Assembly (NCBI GenBank): GCA_013399305.1
Contig: VXAI01000087.1
Location: 2,322,285-2,386,284, forward strand
DNA: 64,000 nt
Reading direction: 5' to 3'
Source: Rostratula benghalensis
Lineage: Eukaryota > Chordata > Aves > Charadriiformes > Rostratulidae
Shown: piece by piece, positions 37,737 to 52,089 of the stretch
Layout: each line of letters starts with the position of its first letter
How positions within the stretch are numbered: position 1 is the stretch's first letter
The notes under the pieces: generated by a model
Seen by the model: the letters and a program-made list of their open reading frames with translations, nothing else
The model's database searches: none
Told to the model about the DNA's origin: nothing
Program-made: the position numbers and the translations under genes

Positions 37737-40700
37737 TGCTTACAGACCATATATAGACATTTGCAAAGGTTAAATACAGACCATGTTCGGCAAAAATATC
37801 ATTCCAAAAACTCTGTCCAAAGGAGATCTGTTCACTGAGACCAGTGAGTTAGATGAAGTCTTTTTTCCCTGGTCATTGGCAGATTTGCCAAAGGAGCAGT
37901 TCATCTGATGAAATGCTGTACAAAAGTTCAGGAAAGATTTTTTGGTTAAAAACATGCATGCATACCCTAGGTGCTTTGCCCATGGTAGAGAGGAGCTAAG
38001 CTGTGATGCTTTCATTTTTTTTTTTCTGTTGCTTTCTCTTTTTCTCTCTGGGCATAACAGGCATAACTGTAACTTCCAGATGAAACGTGAATCATATCAG
38101 CATACCCCTACATATAAGTATTTTATGATTGTGTTGTTGTAAAGTGCCACAGCAGTTAGTGATTCCCAATTTGCCCCTGGCCATTCCCAGTTTCACCAGC
38201 TTTCATGATTATTATATCTTATGAAATCTTTTTCTTAGTCATAGTCGCTCAAAGGTTTAAGGAGGTATTATAGCTGGAGAAACACACACACGGTGAATAG
38301 GCCTGGCAGTTCCAGGAGAGCAAAAACATTTTCACTGAGATACAATCTAGCTTTTTAATTTATACTAAGCAAAACAATATAAAAATGTTTCATTTTAATT
38401 TGTTCCATATGTCACTGATGAACAAAATATAATAGGTTTTCCCACATGAGTTTATAAAAACATCCAGAGGCTCAGATGCTTCATAATATCCAGCTTTCTG
38501 ACAATATATAGTAGGTTAGTAGGACTGATACAAACATGTATCAAAAGAAATTGACAATATTCATTTTACAAATCATAAACAATCTACCTAATATTCCATC
38601 ATAAATTCAGGCTAAATTATGTTTTTATAACATAAGATGCACAGTTCTCCATGCCATAGCTTTTTTACATAATACACACTCTTACCATTTATACAGCTTT
38701 GTCAGAAACTTAAATCTTGCATTTTTTTGTGGATTTATGAAAGCAGAGTTTTTGTTACAAACGTGGAAGTTGCAGCAGATAACAGATTATCATACAGCAC
38801 TGAACTATTTCTGTGGAAGCAATAATTTGTAGACCATAAGCATTACTTGTGTTAATGGATAGACAGCCTATTTTGTAATAGTTTATAATGAAGGACAATA
38901 AAGTAGGTAGGGGGTCAAGCAATTACCCACCAGAAACAGTTCCCAGGTACTTGTCTAAATCTGGAATTGGTCAATGGTCCCTCAGATTTGATCTCTTCTG
39001 CAGGATTCCAGATTTGTGCCAATCTACATTACTTTGAAACATTTTCCACGTAAAACATGGAGTAAATGGGGAAAGCCAAAATGAAATCCAGAAGGTTTGT
39101 GACACCTCCCCTTTACTGAAATAAAACTGTTATGCTATTGTTGCTTGTTTAAATACTACTATCACTATTCTTTAAATTTAAATTATGTTATTTTTGCTTT
39201 ACAGAGCACAATGGTTAGGAAAAATGTGTAATTTTTACCAAAAAAAGAATTAAAAGGGGGAGGAGATTTTTCTGAAGTTATTCAGACCTTTAATTCATCT
39301 GATTTACTTATGACAATGTTGGCGTCTAATAGGAAAACAACTAATTAGAAAAAAAAAAAATATAGTTCATTGGATGCAGCAGTTAAATAATGCAAATATG
39401 TAGCTTTAGAAGTGTCGTTGTAGAGTCCCTATTGATTATTTTATTTCTCCAGATGAAATCTAGTGGGTTGCATCTCTAAATGGCAGGCTGCCTAACTAAA
39501 TTTCATTCAAACTCGCCCATCCTCAACATGAAGAACAATTTTATGCAGACCAAATTGTACCATTGGTGGAATCTCAGTAATTCCAGTGAGTTATGGTGGT
39601 ACAGTAGAGCATGTGACTATGTAATTAGAAATTAATAGCTCTTTTAACAGTGTACAAACAAGACAATGTTCTCTTTTCATACCTGTCGTGATCTTGTGAG
39701 GCACAACTGAGAAGGGGGGAAAAAGTCTCTTTAAATTAATAGAGACCAATTAAAGCAAACAGCTACGCATAAGGAGATCTGTCAAATATAAATGCATGTT
39801 TTATTCCTAATCTATTTGCATAGTAGATTTATACCTAGACATAACTCTCCATTTGGACTATGTTATGCCAGAAGAAATAATACATCAGCATTGGCATCAC
39901 CAGCTCATCCTTTCTAGAACTTCTAGATGTATTAACAGAGAAGAAGAGCAAGAAGGTAGGAATAGGGAATAGGACAAAAATTCAACTCTGTTCTCACTGG
40001 TCATTGATCAGATTCAATAAGGTCTTTTAATTTTTTTTTTACATATAATAACTGTTGAGCTTCTTCCCTGAGTGCAGAAAAGAAACAAAGGAAAAATTTT
40101 AACTTAGAGCTGTGCCTCATCCACAGAGGATTGATGTGCTTAAGCACTGGTTTAGATAGTGAAACTCATGTCATGAAAATCAGATTGTACTCCTTCCAAC
40201 ACACAGTGTTATTAGGATTATATTTTCTTATTTTGCAGCTTTCCATATCCCTTACACATTGCTAGATACTCCCCTGCTTTTTCTCTTTGGGAAGGTTTGA
40301 AAACATGATAATCTAAGTTTGGAAATCATAGCACTGACTAAATACATTGTAAAGAATATGGTGCTTTTTCACAATGCTAAGGTCAGACCAATTTACAGTG
40401 ACAAAGGAGGAATGTTGACATAAAAAAAAATAGTAAATATTTTATTACTAAAAACAAATAGTGCTTTTAAAATATAATTTCGTCCTCATCTTTTATTTAA
40501 TTAGTGTATTGCATGTTTCTACAGATTTTGTTCAGCTTGGAAAGATCTCTCATCTGTTTTCCTTTTCATTTAATAGTAAATTTCAGACTCCTTTGTTGTG
40601 GATCAATCCAGATGTGTTGCCTTTGGTCAGGTTGAAAACTAGACCTTTTTTTTTTCCTGAGAAGAATGGCTGGGGTGGGGGGGAGAGAGGGAACACAAGA

Positions 40701-43700
40701 AACAAACCAAAAAATAACCCAACAAACACCCCTCCCTCGATAACATTAAAATATATCTATAGTGAGGATAATTATCACGACTATTGCTGTTATTGTTTCT
40801 ACCTTTGAAAATGTGTTTAGGAGTGAGTCATAGAGTGTAATGACTCTCAGTGGCTAAAAGACATAGAGCATTGTACCTTAGAAAGTGAATAATAGTACAT
40901 TTTCTGGTTAGATTTTAGCATTTTTGAATATTTGGATGCTTCTCTGGTATTCAAAAATTCACATTTTTGATGAATAATGAGACGCTTTGCATAGTTTTGC
41001 TTCGGGTTTTTTTGTTTCAGAATTATTACTTATTAACTATATGTTTAGATGCAAGTAGGTTTTGTTAGACTGAGAAATAAAAGATTCCAAATTCAGGCAC
41101 ATTTCCCTGCAATAGCAGCTAGATGTCACAATGAAAATGCATCCCTTGAAGTATGAAGCAAGAGACAAATAAGTAACAGCAGCAGCAATATCGACTACAA
41201 CAATGTTTTCCCTGGATGCACTTTGCTCATCTGTCTCTGCTTTGACCATAGAAGATGCATTCCTTATAATAAACGAAACTAGTGATTTTCTAGACAAAGA
41301 TGGGTGTTTCTCCATTAAAGTATCTTTTGATGCATTATACTTCAGCTCCCATAAATCCTCTTCTTTTTTTTTTTTTTTTCACTCTCCCCACAAAATCATA
41401 AGGTCTCATGCAAGAAATTTATATTTCACAGTAAGTGTTTACAAATATTTCTATTTGAGTAAACAATTTCTGTCCAAATTCAGTCCTTAATAGCTAATTA
41501 GATTTTCTAATAGCACTGGTTACCATCATGGGGATTATGTATGAAAACTGTTCCATCAGCAAAATTAAAGGATAAAGCACTTATTAATTTTTTTCAGTTT
41601 TATGCTTCACTGATTAATTTTTCTCGTACTTTTAAAAACACAGGCACAGACATTGTCTTTAAATGCAGCATATTAACCCTTTCCACACTGTAAATAAAGC
41701 AGACAAATGTCAGCCTGGATGGTTTCAGTTGCAGTTAAGAAAGTCCAAATTTGCAAGAGACTTGAAATTTACCTTGTAGGCTTGTTAAAGAATCATAGCA
41801 ATGAGAGGTGTTTAGCACAATCCTTAAAGAAGAGCCCTTAAAACACCGTAACACTGAGAACTAAGTTAGAACAAGGGTTCAGTGATACAGGGAAATGGGG
41901 TCCATTTGATTTTTGTTATGTCATCTTCTATGTGTTTTTTAAAAACAATCTGTCCAAGCTGGTACCTTTTGTGGTTTGCAATATCTACGTGTTACTGCAA
42001 CAAGAATGAGAAACTGCAAGTCCTAACTTCTGCTTTGATTCATAGCAAAGCTTGAATCTGTCTTATATAGAGAATCCATTTGTATGAACCACATGATAGA
42101 TAAGGAATGCATTTGCCAATAAAAAGGTGTGTTTGTTCCTTATCCTGCAGTACTTTTAAGTTCTTTCTTCTGGTGCTTTGTTCTTGAAGTCAACCAGGAG
42201 ATTTCTGCTTAGCATACAGAGAAGAGGTGTTAGCAATGTTCTTTAAAGTCTACATTAAGGAATTGGTCTCTGAGGTTTGATGACTCCATTTCTTAGTGAA
42301 AATAATAACAGAACAGTTGGATTGCTCTTTTTCCCAGGCTGGATGCACTCAAATCTAAAAATGAAGTTTATCTGTAAGGTTTTTTTCAGTACTTACTTTT
42401 GACATTTTTCTGGAGGTTGTTAATGTTTTGGTTTTGGGGTTGTTGTTTTTTTATTGTTAAATGTAATTAAACTGATGTTTTTTCTATATTTTGTTGCTGG
42501 GAAAACATCTATATATTTTACATTTTTCTTGAACCTTGAACTTGGCAGCTCTGTGAACATTTCTGTCAGAATATCTATTTGCTAAAATAACTGTAGAGAA
42601 TAAACACAAATACCCTACTTATGGATGAATTTCTCATTCTGTCAGATCCTACCAATGCATTATATGTTTCATAAACACTTTTGATTCTTACAGTGTTTGT
42701 AAAAATACCAGGTCTTAGAGCCATCTCTTGAAATCTATGAATTGAGTTTTGGAAAATAAGTTTCCAAGCTTAAAAGTGAAAAAAAAAGTGTCTAAAAATA
42801 TTAAGCAGATACAAGCCTTGAAGTTTAAAAACCCTAAAGAAATCATGAAAAGAATATTTTTAAAGTTTAATATTTTTTTTATGGACTTATCCTGATTTTG
42901 GGGATCATAATTGAATTTGATCCCTGGTAATATGAAGAACAGATGTTCGGGAAACTTTTTTTTCTTCTTCAATTCCTTCCCCAATAATTTTTCCTTCTTT
43001 GTACAATTATCTCAAATATTTATTTCCTGTATGAGGCAGATCCACACCACGGTGCATTTCACCACCCACAGTTAAGAAGTATTCTGTCGCGTGATAATAA
43101 AGAAATGTATCCTGTATCAGCTGCTTCCCTTTGAATGAAAGAAATATGTTTCCAACCTTCCAGCTTGACAAGTTGTGTATAAACCACACAGCACATCCCT
43201 ATTTATTTATTTTTACTTTGTCAGTCACTAGAATGATTATATTTATATATACAAGTTATATAATGAAAAGCAGGAAAAAAGTGGATAGGGAAGATGGATG
43301 TAATTACTTCAGTGCTCTTTATAATTGTCTCCAGACAGAATATCCTCATCTCATGCCACTTAGACAAAATATAATGCTTTAGATGTGGAGATATGCTTAT
43401 TATTTGCATTTTCTAGAGCACTTGACAAAACTGTGTGCATGCATCAAGTTCTTTTTGATGATGTTTTCAGCCATATTTACATCAATGATAGGCTTTTCCT
43501 AAATCATTTTGAATCTCTAGGTAACAAATTTACTGAATGTAACAATAGCCATACTAGATCAGTTCAATGGTCAGTCTTGTCCAAATATGACCAAGGGTGC
43601 ACAGTAAGGAAAAAAGCAAAATAAGCAAGAGCTCTGTAGAGCTATTCTTTGCCCAGAAAAAGTCCTTTGTCCAGTGACTGTAACTGGTAACTTTCAGCTA

Positions 43701-45672
43701 GTATTCACGGCTGGTATTAACTAGCTTTTCTGCAGAAGATTCAGGTTTTTCAGTGCTCCTGAAAGTCCCAGTGAACCATAGCTGGTTTACGTGTCCCTAT
43801 TTCTTTTGCATAGAAACCAGAGAAAGGAGGTGTAGCATTAGCCCTCATCTAAACATGGAGCTAGGGGTGCCACACATCAGGATGCAGACTGCACAAATAT
43901 TTCCAGAGCCTGATGTATTGACATATTTTATAATACTTTATCTGTTGTTGAGAAGAGTTTCTGTACATCTCTCAATACCTTTGAATGTAGACCTGAAGGG
44001 AAAAAAAAAACCTCCACATCAACTGAGATATTGGGAAAGAAATAAGAACATCAAAAGACTTTTTCATCTCACTTATTGTAGGCACTTATCTTACAATGAA
44101 GTGAAACACCCTCCTCAGAGGACTGTTTATCTCCATTGATTCCACAGGAATGCTTGGGTGACTGGCTTGGGTGTAAATATGTAACTTTCAGCTACCTGCA
44201 TCATCCTGTGTGAATTACATTATTGGTGCACTCATATGGGTTTTGAAACAGACTGTCATGGTCTTATTACAATTCTTTTATTTTTCTTCAGAAGATTCCA
44301 AAATTTGAGGTGAAAATTACAAAACTTATAACATGTTCTAACTTACATTCAGAAATACCAAACAGCTACTTGCCTAAACTTTACTATGAATGTACTTGTT
44401 GTTTTATTGTAAAATTTATGCAAGGAGTATACAAGTTAAATTGACACACAGACAGAAAAGGAGAGGAAATCCCTTTTATAAAATCTACCTGGCAAAACAG
44501 CAAAGTGATGCTTTGGCACCAGAAGCAGCAGAAACTCAAACAGGTACGGCGTCATAAGTTGGGCCACACAACATTACCAGATTCAGTTAAACAACAATAT
44601 ATGTGCAATACCTGTGAACCTGAGACTGCAAGTGAGAGGGATGACCAGGTGGTCATGCTGCTTCCTCCTGCACTCCGTCCTGGACTCTGTTATAGCCCTG
44701 GGAAAAACTTTCTGAGTTTCTCTACACGTGCAAGGTAAATGAGATTACAGGATACCTTACCAATGTGCTTGGCTGAGATCAGCGTTCAGTCTATTTTTAA
44801 CACCTTTGTCACCACCTGGAATATTTTGCATGAAACATGTCTCCTTGCTTATTCTCATAACTACGTTTAAATAGATTTTAAAAGGAAACTGTATTGTTCA
44901 CGTAAATCAAATCATATTGTGTTTTCAAATATAATACACCCCTCCCCCCAGTTTTAGGTTGTTCATTTTCAATTGCTGGAAAAATATATTTTGACGTAAA
45001 CACACCAAATTTTAATAGTTAGAACCTATTTTTCAAAAGTCAGATCTCTGAAATACATCAGCTTCAACTACACATCAAAAATATTTTACATGTTTCCTGA
45101 GGACATAACTTTAAGATTATTCTTAGTACTCAAATTTTCTTTCAATCCTTTTCAGTCCTTTCAGTTCAAATTTCTTTTTTTTTTAAATTTGATAAACATA
45201 TTATTCCATCTAAAAATTAGTATTTAAAAACCAGAATATAAAATATTCACTTAAGCTTTTGATGGCATAACTGAAGCCAGTAGGGATTGATCAGATTTAA
45301 AAAAAAAAAAAAAATTACCCAGGTTGACTGTAAAGTTTTACTGTTAAAGATACTGTACTCTCCTGGTTTCTGAAAAACTGTATACTCCATTTCTTTTTGA
45401 ATAGTGTTCTGGATTGAATTTTGTCTGCAGTTTGCAATTCTCCAATTTAGGGATTCCTGATGTTATCTAAATCTCCTCTTACAAATATATTTGATCATTT
45501 GAACCTGTCAGTATAAATCTTATATACATTTCTCCCTAAAAAAATATTTTTCTTCAATGGAAAGAAGGAAATTCTTTAGATGATTGCACTCATTATCACT
45601 TGCATTTGCTGTTTTCCCAGCACAGGGTTCATCTCCAATTTAATTACGGTTCCTAACTCTGTTCATTTGGCA

Positions 45673-45785
45673 GATCACAGAATCACAGAATAATCCAGAA
45701 TGGAAGGGACCTTGGAAACCATCTAGTCCAACCCCCCTCTTCAAAGCAGGTTTGATCAGATCGGGCTGTTCAGACTGTGTCCAGT
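45673..45785 (-). mobile_element. CR1 LINE 3' end fragment
   Basis: The plus strand reads 'gatcacagaatcacagaata', 'atggaagggaccttggaaac', 'catctagtccaacccccctc' and 'tttgatcagatcgggctgtt', the reverse complement of a CR1 3' terminus. About 110 bp long, strongly 5'-truncated, non-coding. The start of the minus-strand open frame 45756-45971 (-) lies partly in it and is not a gene. Confidence 0.88.
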
Positions 45786-48012
45786 CTCGCCTGTGGGCTG
45801 CAAAGAAAGAGAGATAAGAGCATCCTTTGCTGCACTGCTCTGGATTATCTTAATAATACCTCCTACAATATGAATATAAAACTTTATCCTATATGATGTG
45901 AAAATAAGCTTTGAAGAAGTTAAACAAGAGCATTCAGGACAGCTGCTGAAATGTGGAACCTTGTACCTCATTCATTATTCATTAATGCCAGAACTAGACA
46001 AAAACTTTAACTTCTGAAAGTGTTTAACCTTCTAGTGACTCATTCAGCAGCATCACAGTCATTTAAAGTCTCCAAAACAATAGGGAGAAGCTCAAACAAG
46101 GAACAAAGGAAATGACAAAACCGAGATAACTTCTTCCAGCAACTGTTGAGGCTTTGTATTTGAACACATACGCTATCAAAATGGCACCAAACCTTTGAAC
46201 TGTAGCTTCATTACTCCTAAACCAGACACCATTCCATGACTGATTAATATCTAGTGCCTCTGTTTTAGGAAGAGGAGTTGTGATCATATTTTCAAGGACA
46301 AGAAAAAAAAAACAAAAAACCCCAAACATGGTGGCCATATGTCTTGTTTTCTGTCATTTTCTTCAGACTTTAAAAAAGGAATTAAATAGGTTTGGGGGGG
46401 GTGTGGTGTGAGTGTTTTTTTACACATTCCCAGGCAGATGACCACTGTGCATGCAGTTTACCTGCACATGTGCTATATAGCTCACCTGAACATGTCAGGT
46501 AGAGGTAACGTGATCCAGATGCATTAGACTTCAATGAATGTACTGCGTGGTGCATGCTCCCGTATCTAATTTGGAGACTGTGTGCCTGGAAATGGGAACA
46601 CCTGACATAATACAAAATTTTGTTTAAATACATTTAAAGTGGCCTTCCTAGAAGCTTTTTGATGGTAAATTTCTGTATGGATCTCAGTTGCTTCATATAA
46701 CATAACAGTCAATCTCATTCTTCATATATCTCAGCTAATATTACCAACACACTTTGCCACTAAAGTTAGAATTTCAAATGCAGGCATGTGGCATGCCAGC
46801 AGAAAGGCTCAAAACAGAATGAATGCCTTTCTATCTTGTTTTTAAATTTTCAGTTTTCTTAGTGATAAGTATTCTCTAAGGCAAGTAACTAAAAATCCCT
46901 GGTATTCCTGTTAAGTTTTTCTTTCTTGACATATTTTTGGAACTGTCTCTAATCTTATTAAGAATCCATGAACCAGGTTAAAATGTGATTATTTCCACTC
47001 TTGTTTTTGATTGATCAGTTTGGCTTGGGGGGAGTTTATTTGTTGTTTGGTTGTTGGGTTGTTTTTTTTTTAATTACTCCTTTTTTGTGTGTAGTTGTAA
47101 GCATGAGAAAACTGCTGTTTTGTGTCACCGAGAACTTGGCATAGAACTTGAAGTCCTGAACACCACCATTGTTATATTTCATGGTCTCAGACTCCAAGAG
47201 TTTTGAGAGAGAATCTCTCACTATGGTTCCGTTCAGAGCACACCTTTATTGAGCAGCATCCAAGTAGCTCTGTATGATCATTAAACATTTCACCATTGTC
47301 TGTCTTAGTGCAACTGAACTTCAGCAGGTATTTGTCTTCATTCATTTTCAAGTATCAGTGTCTTTGTACTTTCAACAGCATGGTAGCATGCTCTTCATTT
47401 TAGTCATTATTTTATTTTCTTGTTTGCTGTAGGCTTCTAGGTTTTCCATAAGTATAACAGATAGCACATGGAGTCTTCCAGACAACTGGAGAAACTTAAC
47501 AAACTGAACTGTGAAAGGCCTAAGGGGCTTGTCTGCAGCAGATGACTCCTAATTCACAAAAGAGTCTTCCAAGGGAAACCCAGTACATGCTGTTTGGGAA
47601 ACAAGGATAACAAGGAGCAGGCCCACCTCATGTTGCCATGGGAATACTTTTTGTTATATGTCTGGGCAGTGTAGAAGTATTCATGAATCATCTTTATAAA
47701 CCACATAATGAAAAATAGGGAGCAATAGGACTGATATACATACTTTCTGCAGAAAATTGTTCACTATCTAGACACAGATAACTTTGAAGTAGCTGCATGA
47801 AATTACCTTTGGTTTACTGCAATGTACATTACTGAAATGTTACAGAAATGTATTTGAGATCAACATACTTATTTTCTTTTTTTTTTTTTTTTAAATAATT
47901 TCTGTTTCAAAACCAGACAGTAACAAAGAGGACAAAACACTTCCCAAGTACTCCTCCAAGGTCACTTTTCTTTGTTTCATCATTCTTTTAGTAGGTAGTA
48001 GTCAACACAGGA
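45786..48012. other. Non-coding stretch, nothing recognised
   Basis: Unique-looking sequence with a G-run at about 46393-46400 and a 16-base poly-T at 47877-47892. The open frames 46063-46338 (-) and 46382-46633 (-) have no recognisable features. Confidence 0.5.
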
Positions 48013-48310
48013 AATAGTCAGCAACGATTTATGAAGGGAAAAAATCATGCTCTAGCCACCTGAGTGCCTTCAACAATAAGGTGATTGGCCTGATAAATGA
48101 GGGGATAGCAATGAGCGTTGCCTACGTTGACCTTTGTAAAGTTTTCAGCACTGTCCTATACTTATATACAAGTTGAGTACATATATACTAGGCATGTGGG
48201 CAGAGAAGTAGATCTACAACTGGGTACACTACTGGGTTCAAATGGTTGTGATCAGTGGCATGAAGTCCAGGTGTAGGTAAGTGTGCTTCAGTGGGTGATA
48301 CGGGGGTGGC
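48013..48310 (+). mobile_element. CR1 LINE reverse transcriptase fragment, sense strand
   Basis: The order of segments matches CR1 ORF2 from the finger region ('gtcagcaacgatttatgaag') through motif A to just before motif B ('gatcagtggcatgaagtcca'). Motif A translates as AYVDLCKVFSTV at about 48121-48156: the first catalytic aspartate is kept and the second conserved aspartate is serine. The fragment lacks both the 5' part and everything from motif C onward, so it lacks the normal 3' end of a LINE copy and must have been cut by a later deletion. No long open frame remains. Confidence 0.85.
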
Positions 48311-48535
48311 ACATAGCTTTTGAAATCTGGTTGCGTGGTATTATTCACTGAGTATTGTCCATGAATTCATAGATTCAGTAGGGCAACTCAAACACTTTTC
48401 ATGCATGCATGTTTGACGAGAGAATAAATAAATTTATTTTACGATATTATTATTCTAAGTATTGATTCAAACAGTTTTAAATAAAGACAGAGATCAAGCT
48501 TTTAGATCCCATATGATTTGGGAAAAACATGATCA
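48311..48535. other. Spacer between two oppositely oriented CR1 pieces
   Basis: AT-rich, no recognised features. An isolated 'gaattcatagattcag' near 48365 recalls a CR1 tail but is too short to call. Confidence 0.5.
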
Positions 48536-49595
48536 TAAAATCATAGAATGGACGGCTGCTGTTACGTCTCCCCAGAGCCTCCTCTTCTCCAGGATAAACA
48601 ACCCCAGCTTCTTCATCCTGTCCTCATAAAAAAGGTGCTCCAAACCTCTGTTCATCTTTTGTGGGCCTCCTCTGGACCTGCTCCATCACATCCTTGTCCT
48701 TCTTATACTGGGGGCTGCACACAGTACTCCAGGGGAGGTCTCACCAGAGCAAAGTGGCAGAATCACCACTCTGGATCTGCTAGAAATGCATCTTTTGATG
48801 CAGCCCAGGATGGGATTGGCCTTCTGGGCTGCAAGTGCATGCTGTCTGCTCATGTCCAGCTTCTCATCCATCAGTACCCCCAAGTCCCTTTCCTCAGTGC
48901 TGCTTTCTAATACTTCTTCTCCTAGTCTGTATTGATAGTGAAGATTGTTCCAGCCCAGGTGAAGAACCCTGCACCTGCTCTTGTTGAACCTCGTGAGGTT
49001 CACCTGGCCCCACCTCTCCAGCCTGTTCAGGTCCCTCTGGATGACATCCTGTCCCTCTGGTGTATCTACCACACCACACAGCTTGGTGTCATCTGCAAAC
49101 TTGCTGACGGTGGACTAAATTCTTTTGTCTATGTTGCTGATAAAAATGTTAAAGTGTACCTGTCCCAGCACCCTCCTTGAGGGACACCACTTGTCACTTC
49201 TCTTCATCTGGACTTCAAGCCATTAAATACCACCCTCTCACTGCGACCATCCAGCCAGTTCCTTATCCACTGAACAGTCCACCCATCAAATCCATATCCC
49301 TCCAATTTGGCAAGCAGTATGTTGTGGTGGACTGTGTCAAAAGCCTTAAAGATGTCCAGATAGATCACATCAATAGGTTGTCCCTCAGCTACTGACATAG
49401 TCATCCTATCATAGAAGACCACTATATTAGTTAGGCAGGACCTGCCCCTAGTAAAGCCATGCTGGCTGTCCTGAATCACCTCCCTGTCCTCCATGTGCTC
49501 AAGCATGGCATCTAGAAGGATCTGTTCCATGATCTTCCCAGGCTTGGAGGTGAGGCTGACAGGTCAGTAGTTCCCAGAGTCCTCATCTGGATCTG
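48536..49595 (-). mobile_element. CR1 LINE, reverse transcriptase to 3' end, about 1 kb
   Basis: The largest well-preserved CR1 part in the window, read on the minus strand. From the 5' side it holds the finger segment ([17 protein letters not shown]), then [13 protein letters not shown], motif A ([13 protein letters not shown], catalytic Asp at 49354-49356), motif B (SGVPQG, 49174-49191), motif C FADD (49088-49099) followed by TKLCG, and the C-terminal part (RDLGVLMDEKLDMSRQHALA). Damage visible: an in-frame TGA at 49564-49566 (usual NYRPVS reads NY*PVS), a 1-base deletion just after motif B near 49172, an in-frame TAG at 49115-49117 and a frame slip near 48745. The open frames 48686-49072 and 49204-49530 (-) are its surviving stretches. 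The 3' UTR is largely missing next to the short tail 'aaatcatagaatgg'. Dead but with both catalytic motifs intact. ORF2p normally primes reverse transcription at nicked genomic target DNA. Confidence 0.93.
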
Positions 49596-52089
49596 AAAAG
49601 ATAAGGCTTGAAAAATACTCTTCAGGGCTTGCATTCCAAATGACAATATTTTGGCATTTGTTCTTCTTAACCCACTCATCCTTAGAGGTCAATCAAGGTC
49701 ATGGTTTAAATGTTATTGGAATGAGTGAAAAAGAAATATTGTAGGACTTATTGATAGAGGGATTATATGAGACTAAATTAAGTCGACACAAATGAAAATA
49801 TAATTTAGTCCATATTCCTTGTTTATGTATTTGGCACATTGTAACATTCTTCGAGGGATATATAACAGCTATGTTATGAGTTAAAAAGGGAAGCCAAGAC
49901 TAATGCTAATTATATTAAAAAAACAGAAAAAAATGTGGTCACAGGAAAAAACAAAAAAGCTACTAAATTAAGATAAACTCACTCAAGAATAAAGCATGCA
50001 CACAGGTAGAGACAATTTTACAAAAATCTATAATCATAGTTATTGCTTCAGATACAAAGTCCATGGCAAAAGGTTACAAATAACTGTGACAATATCTACA
50101 GTGCACTCAACTTGGTTTTGCTGCAGAAACAGGCTGTGAAAGGAAAGATCTGGGAGAAAGAAGTTCTGAAGTATCCTCTCACCTGAACTGTTCTGTCAGG
50201 AAGTTTAGTGCTGTTTTTTTCCTTCAATGTGAAATATTTTACTTTAACGCCTTCATTATGATTTGAAGTACCTCTGTGATATCATCCTTGGCCTGATGTT
50301 TTACAATTACCAGCTCTTCCTATGTCATCTTCAATTGCTCTTTCTGGGTTGTGTGTGAGGTATATCTACATGCTTGTGCAAGGTGGAATGATGAAGAGCT
50401 GCTGCAGTTGCACGTAGCATCATTCACCCTTCTGTTCTCTGGAGAAGAAGCACCACATGCCCACTCGTGATAACTTATCACTTAGACATGATGCCTCTAT
50501 CCCCTAGATAAACCTCTGCATTAATGCATACTTAACCTCTCTCCTCTGCAGAACAGAGGTTTCTTGCCTCTTCTATGACTTTCACAGTAGATTAACTGTT
50601 CCTTTTGGGGGCAAAGAAGGGAGAGGAGCAGGGCGGGGGGAAATAAAAGGACATCTTAGCTTAATTACAGAGTCTTCTGAAATGATGCTCAGTAATATTA
50701 AAATTAATGCCTTACCTCTTTGACTGTGAAGGTCTGTGAATCTCTAGGTTTCCTTGTATCTATCTCTCTTATGCACTCAGCCTATATGAGTGTTCACTTT
50801 AAAATAGAAACGGGACAGAAATTGAACATGCTAAAACGTCTTTCAAAAATTTGGAGCTGGGTGATATAGGCAGCAATGTCATTTGAGTCTAACTCTATTC
50901 CTTAATCTGCTAAATGTAGTAGGGTATTCCCCACAGTAACAATGTTATCAGGGAGGAGAATCTTCCATGAGACAGAGCAATATTCCCATAAAGCAAGGGG
51001 AAATTTAGAGACATTGGGTTATTTCTGACCACAGACAATTACTTGACTTCCCTGATTTATCCCAGACGGTTAACTGTGAAGTTAATTCACAGTCAAACCA
51101 CAGTATCTTACATCAGTACAGTAACAGTTAAATGTGAATAAAACACAGATCTTTTCTAAAGTTGCCTTGAAAGACTCTGGTTGCTTAGATGCCCTTGGCA
51201 AATTAGCAACTGCAGCAAATAAAAGCCTGCTGGGTTGGGTTTTTTGTTTGAGTTTCCCATTATTATAACTACTGCTGCTATTTTTATTAATAGAAGTACT
51301 CGCAGAAAGAATGGAAACAGAAAAGGAGGCAAGAATAGTAGTCTGATTAGTTAGTTAGTTTAGTCCGAGAAAGCAAGCTGCTGATCAAACAGGACTTTGC
51401 CCCAGCAGTTCACAACAAAATGGCTGTGTCCAAAGTTTAAAGATTAAAAGTTACATGTTATAATGAACGGTATTTTCAAAGTGAACAAACAAGATTTATC
51501 TATGCTCCTCAAATGTTATATTTATATTCTGCTGATGTTTATGTCCAGCTAAGAAATCACTCAGAGAATGGCTGATATGAATAATCAGAAAATCAGATAA
51601 CAAAGAAAAAGAAAACAGTCAAATTGTGCTCTGACAGTGATTCAGCATGATATACTCATTTAGCAGCCTGGAAAGTCCTTGTTAGTGTTCTCCCATTATT
51701 CTTTTCATGCTGTCAGTAAAGGTATCAAAGAAGAATGTTATATGCCAACTATTAGAAAATCAAGTTGCAGAAAATTTTGAAGTTGACTTAGAAATCATAA
51801 AATTAAAAAATCAAGGTGGACACATTCTGAACCTTATTTCACCTTCTAATTTCTTTATAGGAGATTCATATCACATGTCAAATTTCATCTTGTGATCAGA
51901 GAAACAAAAGCTTCTTTTCCTTTTTTGAAATCTATATGGACACAATCACTTCTCGCACGGAACATAGCAAAAAGAATGAACAAAACTCTTACATGTATTA
52001 TTCCATTACAGAAATCTACAACATTTTGGCCTAAAGTACATAAGCTTAAATATTTGGAGGTTTTACAATGTTTTAATATTTCTTCTAGA
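49596..52089. other. Non-coding stretch, nothing recognised
   Basis: AT-rich unique-looking sequence between the CR1 reverse transcriptase and endonuclease pieces. I do not find CR1 within it. Confidence 0.5.

Larger units (their letters stand above)
37204..45672. other. AT-rich non-coding stretch
   Basis: No gene or transposon recognised. It contains poly-A runs at 37240-37259, 37717-37736 and 45299-45315, and a poly-T at 41364-41379. The open frames at 40461-40808 (+), 41203-41490 (+), 43753-44139 (+) and 44505-44738 (+) show no domain or family likeness. Confidence 0.5.

Noticed and set aside
43753..44139. 128-codon open frame on the plus strand
   Set aside because: No domain or family likeness, no splice context, and frames of this length are near the chance expectation for the window.
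48686..49072. Two long minus-strand frames (with 49204-49530) as independent genes
   Set aside because: Both are surviving parts of one CR1 reverse transcriptase, counted within that element.
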